A program made the translations under genes and the position numbers. Below are positions 1-4,955 of a DNA stretch of 5,495 nucleotides, in pieces. The number at the start of each line of letters is the position of its first letter. Position 1 is the stretch's first letter. This DNA comes from Actinomycetes bacterium (GTDB taxonomy: Bacteria; Actinomycetota; Acidimicrobiia; Acidimicrobiales; Microtrichaceae): assembly GCA_023423475.1 (NCBI GenBank), contig JAFAFN010000097.1, positions 1 through 5,495 on the forward strand, read 5' to 3'. The notes beneath the pieces were generated by a model. The model searched no databases. It was not told the DNA's origin and worked only from the letters and a program-made list of their open reading frames with translations.

Positions 1-545
1 CCGCGGGCGGTGTCCGCGGCATGCGCCTGCGCGAGGGCGACGGCGTGGTCGGTGCCGATGCGATCGACCCCGAGCTGCACCTGTTGACGATCACCGATGC
101 CGGCTACGGCAAGCGCACCGAGATCGACGAGTTCTCGGTCCAGGGGCGTGGCGGTCAGGGCGTGCGCGCCCACAAGCTGCACGCGGACCGTGGACGTGTC
201 GTGACCGGGTTCCTCGTGGCCGAGGACGACGACCTGCTGCTGATCAACGACGCGGGTGTCCTGATCCGCACGGGCGTCAAGGACGTCTCGATCCAGGGTC
301 GGGGTGCGACGGGTGTGCGCGTCATGCGCAACGACGACGATGCCCGTGTCGCCGCGGTGGCCAGGGTCCTGAACTCCGAGGACGCCGAGGGTTCAGATGC
401 GGAGGATTCTGACGCGGAGGGTTCTGTCGACGTCGAGGACGCCGCCGACGGCTCGGTCACCGACGGTGCGGTGATCGACGAGGGTGCGGCTCCCGAGGAC
501 GCTGGTGCCGCCGCCGACGAGCCGGGTGACTCCGACGAGGACTGA
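1..545 (+). CDS. gyrA: DNA gyrase subunit A, C-terminal end (5' end outside window)
   Basis: This is the last part of GyrA, the subunit of the type II topoisomerase that cuts and rejoins DNA while GyrB supplies ATP energy for negative supercoiling. The reading frame is open to the left edge: codons from position 3 read AGGVRGMRLREGD, typical of the GyrA C-terminal domain. Beta-pinwheel blade motifs recur: GVRGMRL, then VQGRGGQGVRAHKL, then IQGRGATGVRVMRN. This domain wraps DNA. The catalytic tyrosine domain and the GyrA box lie outside the window. After the last blade (ending near VARVLNSED) comes a tail of roughly 55 residues rich in Asp, Glu, Ala and Ser, partly built from a 15-base tandem repeat. 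Acidic C-terminal tails are known to modulate wrapping in some GyrA proteins; a similar role here is inference. The gene ends with TGA at 543-545 and overlaps the next gene. Confidence 0.97.
   Translation, partial: AGGVRGMRLREGDGVVGADAIDPELHLLTITDAGYGKRTEIDEFSVQGRGGQGVRAHKLHADRGRVVTGFLVAEDDDLLLINDAGVLIRTGVKDVSIQGRGATGVRVMRNDDDARVAAVARVLNSEDAEGSDAEDSDAEGSVDVEDAADGSVTDGAVIDEGAAPEDAGAAADEPGDSDED
381..425 (+). repeat. Three in-frame 15-bp tandem repeats in the gyrA acidic tail
   Basis: Three consecutive 15-base units (381-395, 396-410, 411-425) encode DAEGS, DAEDS and DAEGS. The units differ at a few bases, mainly third positions, and use TCA and TCT serine codons, uncommon in the surrounding high-GC coding sequence. 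This fits expansion of a short acidic repeat by slippage in a tail under weak constraint. The effect on the protein is more negative charge and a flexible tail. Confidence 0.7.
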
Positions 546-867
546 GCGCGGCGCGGCGTCGTTGCTGATGGTGGCGGTCGTCGCCGTGGGGCTCGCGCTC
601 TGCGCGGCGATCGGCACGTCGTCGCCGGCACTGGTCGACCGGGCCCGTGCCGAGTCCGTGGCCGACCTGAGCGCGTTGGCCGGCGTGAGCGGCGGTCGGG
701 ACGCCGCGTGGACCGTCGCCCGCGGGAGCGGCGCCGAGCTCGTGCACGTCCGGGGAGAGCTCGGTGGGACCGTCGTCGTCGAGGTGTCCCTCGGCGGTCA
801 GCGGGCGACGGCGAGTGCTGCACCGGAGGGCCCGACGTGGCCCGAAGAGCCTGTCGGTGGTCCATGA
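505..867 (+). CDS. TadE/TadG-like (Rv3654c-like) small membrane-anchored protein
   Basis: This 120-residue protein has one N-terminal membrane helix (about residues 18-40, ASLLMVAVVAVGLALCAAIG) followed by ARAESVADLSALAG (47-60) and a short beta-rich C-terminal part (VVVEVSLGG). This is the layout of TadE/TadG-like and Rv3654c-family pseudopilin-like proteins of Actinobacteria, which are usually encoded in tad pilus clusters. It therefore probably sits in the membrane with its C-terminus outside, but no role is shown. GTG at 505 is chosen because GAGGA (495-499) lies five bases upstream. GTG at 484 and 526 are alternatives; the latter gives 113 residues and the shortest overlap. The gene overlaps the end of gyrA in another frame, suggesting translational coupling. 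Codons keep the high third-position GC of real genes. No other tad gene is present. Confidence 0.7.
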   Translation: MPPPTSRVTPTRTERGAASLLMVAVVAVGLALCAAIGTSSPALVDRARAESVADLSALAGVSGGRDAAWTVARGSGAELVHVRGELGGTVVVEVSLGGQRATASAAPEGPTWPEEPVGGP

Positions 868-872
868 CCACC
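856..872. repeat. Perfect inverted repeat between TadE-like gene and DUF3566 gene
   Basis: GGTGGTC-CAT-GACCACC is a perfect 7-bp dyad with a 3-base centre. It spans the stop codon of the TadE-like gene (865-867) and ends four bases before the AGGA ribosome binding sequence (876-879) of the DUF3566 gene. There is no T-run, so it is not a classical terminator. It could be an mRNA hairpin affecting translation of the downstream gene, or an operator. The dyad itself is certain; its function is not. Confidence 0.5.
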
Positions 873-886
873 CCTAGGATGTCGCC

Positions 887-1486
887 GTGACATCGACGCC
901 GTCAGCGGAGGAGACCGCCGTCAGTCCCGCGGCCACCGAGCCGCAGCCGGTTCGGCGCCAGCGCGCGGACGCAGCGGCGGAGCAGCGTTCGACTCCGGCC
1001 CAGGACACCGCCACGGCCGTGCCCGCTGTCGCCGTCTCGGACACCGGGTCGGCACCCCGACGCGTGCTCGGCTACCGCCGGCAGCGCTACGAGGCCCGCA
1101 AGGTCCGCCGCCTCGTCCGGCACCTCGATCCCTGGTCGATGCTCAAGCTCTCGCTGCTCGTGTCGCTGTGCATGTGGCTGATCGTCATGATCGCCGGTGT
1201 CATCCTGTGGACCGTCGCCAGCAACGCCGGCACGATCGACAGCTTCGAGGAGTTCGTGAACTCCTCGTTGTCGCTGCAGGACTGGACCCTCGACGGCAGC
1301 GTCATCTTCCGTCAGTTCGGGCTCGTCTCGCTGCTGCTGGCCCTCGGCTTCGCCGCCGCGGTGGTCATCGCCACGCTCGTGTTCAACCTGATCAGCGACG
1401 TGATCGGTGGCGTCTGGGTCTCGGTGATCGAGGAAGAGACCGCTCGACCGGTGTCGGAATCGAAACGAGACCGGTCCGTCGGGTAA
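887..1486 (+). CDS. DUF3566 transmembrane protein (Rv0007-like)
   Basis: This 199-residue membrane protein matches the DUF3566 family, whose member Rv0007 lies directly after gyrA in mycobacteria. The first 55 or so residues are a low-complexity Ala/Pro/Thr/Glu-rich region. A strongly basic stretch follows (YRRQRYEARKVRRLVRHL, 63-80), then DPWSMLKLSLLVSL leading into the first membrane helix (about 86-109). The loop SFEEFVNSSLSLQDWTLDGSVIF (119-141) precedes a second helix (about 145-171), and the protein ends in a short charged tail. The pattern of disordered basic N-terminus, two helices and an amphipathic loop is characteristic of the family; the positive-inside rule suggests a cytoplasmic N-terminus. 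The biochemical role is not established as far as I know, although it is often discussed with cell-envelope and division genes near the origin. The start is GTG, with AGGA seven bases upstream. Confidence 0.9.
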   Translation: MTSTPSAEETAVSPAATEPQPVRRQRADAAAEQRSTPAQDTATAVPAVAVSDTGSAPRRVLGYRRQRYEARKVRRLVRHLDPWSMLKLSLLVSLCMWLIVMIAGVILWTVASNAGTIDSFEEFVNSSLSLQDWTLDGSVIFRQFGLVSLLLALGFAAAVVIATLVFNLISDVIGGVWVSVIEEETARPVSESKRDRSVG

Positions 1487-1502
1487 CGTGGTCGACCGCT
1501 GT

Positions 1503-1519
1503 CCGGTGCACTGCACCGG
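1503..1519. repeat. Perfect 17-bp palindrome upstream of tRNA-Ile
   Basis: CCGGTGCA-C-TGCACCGG is a perfect 8-bp dyad around a single central base. It lies between the DUF3566 stop codon (1484-1486) and the first base of tRNA-Ile (1527). As RNA it would fold as a 6-bp stem with a 5-base loop; no T-run follows. A TAACGT hexamer at 1484-1489 could be a -10 element, which would put the dyad just downstream of the start point, but no convincing -35 was found. It may be an operator, a leader hairpin of the tRNA precursor, or a weak terminator for the gyrA-DUF3566 transcript. Confidence 0.5.
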
Positions 1520-1526
1520 CTCGAGC

Positions 1527-1600
<74 letters not shown>

Positions 1601-1641
1601 CGGACCGCTCTCCGGGAGACGCTCCCCACACAGGAGACGAG

Positions 1642-1779
1642 ATGCGTGGACTACGGCGGGCGGTGCTCGCAGTGCTACTGGGAGCCTTGGTCGGAGCGGT
1701 GCTGCGCCTGAAGGGCGGCGAACCCAGCCCCCTCGACCGCGGTGGCTGGCGAGAGCTCGCCGGTGACGACCTCCGATGA
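1642..1779 (+). CDS. Small single-helix membrane protein, 45 aa, unknown function
   Basis: This short gene begins with ATG at 1642, preceded by AGGAGA (1632-1637) at ideal spacing, and stops with TGA at 1777-1779. The protein starts with the basic segment MRGLRR, followed by a hydrophobic helix (AVLAVLLGALVGAVL, about residues 7-21). A short polar tail with Pro, Trp and acidic residues ends the protein (LDRGGWRELAGDD). This looks like an N-in single-span membrane micropeptide or a short tail-facing anchor; a signal peptide is less likely because almost nothing would remain after cleavage. Small hydrophobic proteins of about this size (for example the DLW-39 family) occur in this neighbourhood in other Actinobacteria, but the DLW motif is absent, so membership is not claimed. 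It follows tRNA-Ile by 41 bases and precedes the oxidoreductase by 16, so the two protein genes probably share a transcript. Confidence 0.6.
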   Translation: MRGLRRAVLAVLLGALVGAVLRLKGGEPSPLDRGGWRELAGDDLR

Positions 1780-1795
1780 GCCGCGGCGAGGCCCG

Positions 1796-2845
1796 ATGAC
1801 CACGGCATCCACGACGGGACGGATCGCGGTGGTCGGCGCCGGCATCCTCGGCGTGCGCATCGCGAGGGAGCTGCTCACCCCGGGTCCGGACGCGGCCCCC
1901 ACCAACTCCGGTGTCACGCTGGTGACTCGTCGAGGGGAGCGTCGCTCCCAGGTCGCCTCTTCCTTCGGCTCCCAGGTGCGGGTGGTGCTCGATCGCGACG
2001 GTGTCGAGCGGGCCCTGTCGGCGGCCGACGTCGCCACGGTGGTGGTTGCACGGGAGGCAGGGCAGCAGCTCGAGGTCGCCCGGTCCCAGCTCGCTGCGGG
2101 CCGTCATGTCGTCTGCACCTCGGACGACGCGGACGAGGTGCGGGCGCTGCTCGACCTCGACGGTCTCGCTCGCGACCGCGGCGTGCGCCTCCTCGTCGGT
2201 GCGGCGATGTCGCCGGGTCTGTCGTGTCTGTTGGTTCGCCACGCCAGCACCGAGCTCGACGTGGTCGACGAGATCCACGTGTCGCGTCACGGCGCGGCCG
2301 GACCGGCGTGCGCACGCCAGCGGCTCCGCGCCCTTCGTGGCACCGCGGTCGACTGGCGCGACGGTGCCTGGGTGCGGCGGCCGGGCTTCTCGGGCCGCGA
2401 GCTCAGCTGGTTCCCCGATCCGCTCGGGGCGCGCGACTGCTACCGCGCGGATCTGGCCGAGCCCGCCCTGCTCGTCCCTCAGTTCCCGGGGGTTCAACGT
2501 GTCACGGCACGTCTCGCCGCATCACGCCGCGATCGGGCCTTCGCTCCGTTCCCCGTGCTGGTCCCACCACCCGACGAAGGCGGGATCGGCGCGATCCGCG
2601 TCGAGCTGCGGGGGTCGGTCGGACCCGGGAGCCAGGGGGAACCCGCGGGAGCACGTCGGGTCGTCGTCTACGGAGCGCTCGACCGCCCGGCGGTCGCCGG
2701 CGCGGCCGTGGCGGCGGTGGCCGCCCTGCGAGCCCCGGACGAGGGCGTGGGGGCATCCGGGCTCGCAGGAGTGAGCCCCTTGCCGTTCCTCGTCGAGCTC
2801 GCTCGCCGGGGCGTCCGCGCTGCCGCGTTCGAGCCGGAGTCCTGA
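1796..2845 (+). CDS. Rossmann-fold NAD(P)-binding oxidoreductase, saccharopine dehydrogenase-like
   Basis: This protein of 349 residues starts with a dinucleotide-binding fold: RIAVVGAGILGVRIARELL (9-27) contains the GxGxxG fingerprint (GAGILG, 14-19). TVVVAREAGQ (81-90) and RHVVCTSDD (103-111) fit later strands of the same domain. GAAMSPGLSCLLVRHA (135-150) resembles the segment joining the Rossmann domain to the second domain in saccharopine dehydrogenase-like and homoserine dehydrogenase-like proteins. Later residues, including RVELRGSVG and VVVYGALDRPAVAGAAVAAVAAL, fit the C-terminal part of such folds. The substrate cannot be inferred, and no lysine-pathway gene lies nearby. ATG at 1796 is preferred: GAGG (1788-1791) lies just upstream and the residues before it do not belong to the fold. 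GTG at 1742 or 1763 would overlap the small upstream gene. It may be a non-catalytic or specialised relative. Gfo/Idh-type dehydrogenase is an alternative. Confidence 0.7.
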   Translation: MTTASTTGRIAVVGAGILGVRIARELLTPGPDAAPTNSGVTLVTRRGERRSQVASSFGSQVRVVLDRDGVERALSAADVATVVVAREAGQQLEVARSQLAAGRHVVCTSDDADEVRALLDLDGLARDRGVRLLVGAAMSPGLSCLLVRHASTELDVVDEIHVSRHGAAGPACARQRLRALRGTAVDWRDGAWVRRPGFSGRELSWFPDPLGARDCYRADLAEPALLVPQFPGVQRVTARLAASRRDRAFAPFPVLVPPPDEGGIGAIRVELRGSVGPGSQGEPAGARRVVVYGALDRPAVAGAAVAAVAALRAPDEGVGASGLAGVSPLPFLVELARRGVRAAAFEPES

Positions 2846-2903
2846 CGCGGCGAGTCGCAGCCGGGGGCCAGCGGAACCGTTGGGAGGAACTTCCAGCGGA
2901 TGG

Positions 2904-2931
2904 CTCAAGATTCCGCCCCGAATGCCGACAA
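2904..2931 (+). promoter_or_regulatory. Candidate distal sigma-28 (FliA/WhiG)-type promoter
   Basis: CTCAAG (2904-2909) is followed after 14 bases by GCCGACAA (2924-2931). The FliA consensus is TAAAG, 14 bases, GCCGATAA, so the spacing is exact, with one mismatch in the -10 octamer and one in TAAAG. The region lies in non-coding DNA upstream of a FliA/WhiG-family sigma gene. CCGACA at 2925-2930 with TATTCT at 2949-2954 (18-base spacer) could instead serve the housekeeping sigma factor; the two readings overlap. Confidence 0.4.
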
Positions 2932-3017
2932 GATCCCACAGAGAGTGATATTCTTCGTCCACTGAATCGCACTGAGCGTGTCGGTGGAGGTCCGCTGGGG
3001 ATTTTCTGGAGATTTCG

Positions 3018-3047
3018 CTCAAGTTCTGCGCGCCCGCGCGCCGATAT
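3018..3047 (+). promoter_or_regulatory. Candidate proximal sigma-28 (FliA/WhiG)-type promoter
   Basis: CTCAAGTT (3018-3025) precedes a perfect GCCGATAT -10 octamer (3040-3047), the form seen at sigma-D/FliA promoters. The gap between CTCAAG and GCCGATAT is 16 bases, two more than the enteric FliA consensus and two more than the distal copy. Transcription would start near 3053-3055, giving a leader of about 30 bases before the sigma factor start at 3085. Autoregulation by the encoded sigma factor is inference. Confidence 0.5.
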
Positions 3048-3051
3048 CCGT

Positions 3052-3070
3052 CTGGCCGACGTTCGGCCAG
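3052..3070. promoter_or_regulatory. Perfect 8-bp inverted repeat running into the sigma gene Shine-Dalgarno
   Basis: CTGGCCGA-CGT-TCGGCCAG is a perfect dyad with arms 3052-3059 and 3063-3070. It starts five bases after the proximal -10 octamer, so it would cover the first transcribed bases. Its right arm includes the first two bases (3069-3070) of the AGGAGG ribosome binding site (3069-3074). It could be a 5' RNA hairpin that limits ribosome access or protects the mRNA end, or a repressor operator. There is no T-run. Confidence 0.55.
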
Positions 3071-3076
3071 GAGGAG
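3069..3076 (+). promoter_or_regulatory. Strong ribosome binding site of the sigma factor gene
   Basis: AGGAGGAG is a near-perfect Shine-Dalgarno sequence eight bases before ATG at 3085. It fixes this start, although the same reading frame is open far upstream without a stop. Its first two bases are paired in the hairpin at 3052-3070. Confidence 0.8.
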
Positions 3077-3084
3077 ACACGGTC

Positions 3085-4053
3085 ATGGGCAAGTTGAGGG
3101 ATCAGATGCAGGACGACGAGGGTGCGCTCGACGCATTCGAGTCTCCGGAGCGCAGCACCGGTCCGGCCGTGCCGCGGACCCAGGCCGAGGTGACCGCCCT
3201 GGTCGAGGAGCACCTGGCACTGGTCAACCACGTCGTGTTCCAGGTGGCCGTGCACTTCCCCCGCCACGTCGACCGCGACGAGCTCGCCCGTGCCGGTGCG
3301 CTGGGTCTGGTCGAGGCCGCCAAGCGCTACGACGAGTCCCGGGGTGTGCCGTTCAACCGCTTCGCCGCCCAGCGCATCCGTGGCGCGATCATCGATGGTG
3401 TGCGTGCCGCCGACTGGGCCCCCCGCTCGGTGCGCGCCCTCGCCCGTCGCCTCGACCAGGTCGAGCAGAGCCTGGCGAGCCAGCTGGGCCGGGTGCCGTC
3501 GCTCACCGAGACCGCAGAAGCCCTCGAGATCTCCCGCGAGGAGCTCGACCGCCTGCGTGATCGCCTCTTCCGTTCTGTCGTCCTGGCGTTCGACTCCCTC
3601 GTGGGCGACGCCGACGACGACGAGCTGACCCTGGTGGACGTGCTGACCGACCGCTCGGTCATGGAGCCGTCCGAAGAGCTCGAGAGCCGCGAGCTGCACG
3701 CCTACCTCCGTGACGCCGTCCAGCTGCTGCCCGAGCGCCACCGCCTCGTGGTCGTGGGCTACTTCATCGAGGAGCGCACGTCGCAGGACCTCGCTCGCTT
3801 CCTCGGCGTGACCGAGTCCCGTGTGTCCCAGATGCGCACCGAGGCGCTCAACCTCCTGCGACAGGGCATCGAGGCCCAGTACGACCAGGACGCGGACCGT
3901 GCGCCCGCCGAAGGTCTCGTCGCCCGTCGCCGTGCCGCCTACGCGGACGCCATCTCGGAGGCATCCGTCTGGGGCGACCGCATCTCGGCCCGCAGCGCCG
4001 AGGGTCGCAGCACCGACATCGACGTCTCGATGCTCGCCGGGGTCGCCGGCTGA
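3085..4053 (+). CDS. FliA/WhiG-family RNA polymerase sigma factor (sigma-28 type)
   Basis: This 322-residue alternative sigma factor directs RNA polymerase to a special promoter class. Region 2 spans about residues 36-108: EEHLALVNHVVFQVAVHFPR, DELARAGALGLVEAAKRYD and FNRFAAQRIRGAIIDGVR. The step AADWAPRSVR (108-117) leading into region 3 is diagnostic of FliA/WhiG proteins (compare SRDWVPRSVR). Region 3 (about 118-190) contains GRVPSLTETAEALEISREEL. Region 4 (about 203-258) has LLPERHRLVVVGYFIEE and the helix-turn-helix TSQDLARFLGVTESRVSQMR (232-251). FliA members drive flagellar genes and WhiG drives sporulation genes in Streptomyces; the sequence does not decide between them. About 30 acidic N-terminal residues and a tail from about 265 to the end exceed the usual length of roughly 240-280. 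No anti-sigma gene is adjacent. The upstream region carries two promoter-like sites that this factor itself could recognise. Confidence 0.93.
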   Translation: MGKLRDQMQDDEGALDAFESPERSTGPAVPRTQAEVTALVEEHLALVNHVVFQVAVHFPRHVDRDELARAGALGLVEAAKRYDESRGVPFNRFAAQRIRGAIIDGVRAADWAPRSVRALARRLDQVEQSLASQLGRVPSLTETAEALEISREELDRLRDRLFRSVVLAFDSLVGDADDDELTLVDVLTDRSVMEPSEELESRELHAYLRDAVQLLPERHRLVVVGYFIEERTSQDLARFLGVTESRVSQMRTEALNLLRQGIEAQYDQDADRAPAEGLVARRRAAYADAISEASVWGDRISARSAEGRSTDIDVSMLAGVAG

Positions 4054-4081
4054 CGGTGGCGAGGTGAGCGGAGCCCCACCG
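4054..4081. repeat. Weak inverted repeat between sigma factor and ABC ATPase genes
   Basis: CGGTGG (4054-4059), directly after the sigma factor stop codon, is complementary to CCACCG (4076-4081), with 16 bases between. The stem is short, the loop long, and no T-run follows, so termination is doubtful. The two genes are 51 bases apart and may be cotranscribed. Confidence 0.25.
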
Positions 4082-4104
4082 GGAGCTGTGCGAGGCTGAT
4101 GCGC

Positions 4105-4905
4105 ATGTCAGCCGCCCCGCCGGTGATCCGCACCGAGGCCCTCGTGCTCGCCCACGGCAGCCATGTCGCGGTCGACGGTGCGGACCTCGAGCTGCCGAGC
4201 GGCACGATCATCGCCTGCATCGGCCCCAACGGGAGCGGCAAGTCCAGCTTCCTGGACGCCGTCACGGGTCTGCTCGCTCCGCGGTCGGGGTCGTTGTCGG
4301 TGCTCGGCGAGGCACCGGGGCGAGCCAGCGTGGCGTACGTCTTCCAGTCGACCGAGACACCGGCCCACCTGCCCCTCACCGTCCGAGAGGTCGTGACCAT
4401 GGGTTGCTACCGCCGGAGCGGACTCGTGGGTCGTCTCGGCAGTGAGGGTCGCGCCGAGGTCCGTCGGGCCATGGAACGTGTCGGCGTCGACGATCTGGCC
4501 GACCGCCAGCTGCTCGAGCTGTCGGGCGGGCAACGCCAGCGGGTGCTCGTGGCGCAGGGGTTGGCCGCACGCGCCGACCTGCTGGTGCTCGACGAGCCCA
4601 TGACCGGTCTGGACGTGACCTCGCGGGCCAGGATCCTCGAGGTGATGGCCGAGGAGCGCGCCGAGGGTCGCACCGTCGTGTTCAGCACCCACGACCTGTC
4701 CGAGGCCGCGGACGCCGACCAGGTGGTGCTGCTCGCCGGCCGGCTCGTCGCCGCGGGTCCGCCGGAGCAGGTCCTCGTCGAGGAGCACCTCGTCGAGGCG
4801 TACCGCGGGCGCGTCGTCGACGTCGCGGGAGTCCGGATCATCGACGACCCCCACCACCACGGCACGCCCGCCGACCGTCACGACGGCCACGACCACTCGC
4901 ACTGA
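4105..4905 (+). CDS. ABC transporter ATP-binding protein, zinc/manganese type
   Basis: This 266-residue protein is the ATPase of an ABC transporter, working on the inner face of the membrane. All the expected motifs are intact: Walker A GPNGSGKSS (40-48), the Q-loop in VFQST (Q81), signature LSGGQ (139-143), Walker B LLVLDEP (159-165), D-loop TGLD (167-170) and the H-loop histidine in STHD (H196). The overall type is close to ZnuC/MntB/TroB-like ATPases for Zn or Mn uptake. A His-rich tail (250-266, with 7 His in 17 residues) supports metal handling. ATG at 4105 is preferred because GAGG (4092-4095) is nine bases upstream; ATG at 4099 would leave only three. The permease and metal-binding lipoprotein genes that normally accompany it are absent: upstream is the sigma factor and downstream a convergent gene. 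Substrate assignment is therefore inference. Confidence 0.85.
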   Translation: MSAAPPVIRTEALVLAHGSHVAVDGADLELPSGTIIACIGPNGSGKSSFLDAVTGLLAPRSGSLSVLGEAPGRASVAYVFQSTETPAHLPLTVREVVTMGCYRRSGLVGRLGSEGRAEVRRAMERVGVDDLADRQLLELSGGQRQRVLVAQGLAARADLLVLDEPMTGLDVTSRARILEVMAEERAEGRTVVFSTHDLSEAADADQVVLLAGRLVAAGPPEQVLVEEHLVEAYRGRVVDVAGVRIIDDPHHHGTPADRHDGHDHSH

Positions 4906-4940
4906 GCCAGGTCAGGCCAGGCCAGTCCAAGCCAGGTCAG
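4906..4940. repeat. Seven degenerate tandem copies of a 5-bp unit
   Basis: Read in fives immediately after the ABC ATPase stop codon, the sequence is GCCAG, GTCAG, GCCAG, GCCAG, TCCAA, GCCAG, GTCAG. Four units are identical, two differ at one base and one at two. The first and last pairs form an identical 10-base direct repeat, GCCAGGTCAG, 25 bases apart. It lies in the gap between two convergent genes (4905 and 4956), where no strong terminator hairpin or T-run was seen. It looks like a simple-sequence tract produced by slippage. Confidence 0.75.
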
Positions 4941-4955
4941 CCCACGAGGTCGGGC

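Noticed and set aside
155..871. Long minus-strand open frame opposite gyrA and the TadE-like gene
   Set aside because: Arg/Ser/Pro-rich translation typical of antisense frames in high-GC DNA; it opposes a certain gene.
1609..1619. Short dyad TCTCC-G-GGAGA after tRNA-Ile as a terminator
   Set aside because: Five-base arms with a one-base centre cannot form a stable hairpin and no T-run follows.
2868..2900. Direct repeat CCAGCGGA at 2868-2875 and 2893-2900, 25 bases apart
   Set aside because: Only 8 bases long in GC-rich DNA; could be a binding-site pair but chance is a fair explanation.
2224..3084. Upstream extension of the sigma factor reading frame, open without a stop from 2224
   Set aside because: It overlaps the oxidoreductase in another frame, gives Arg/Pro/Gly-rich sequence without family resemblance, crosses a promoter-like AT-richer gap, and the strong AGGAGG at 3069 fixes the start at 3085.
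3019..3741. Minus-strand open frame opposite the sigma factor
   Set aside because: Shadow of conserved sigma factor codons; no domain or ribosome binding site recognised.
4108..4902. Minus-strand open frame almost exactly opposite the ABC ATPase
   Set aside because: Mirror frame created by codon bias; the plus strand carries all ABC motifs.
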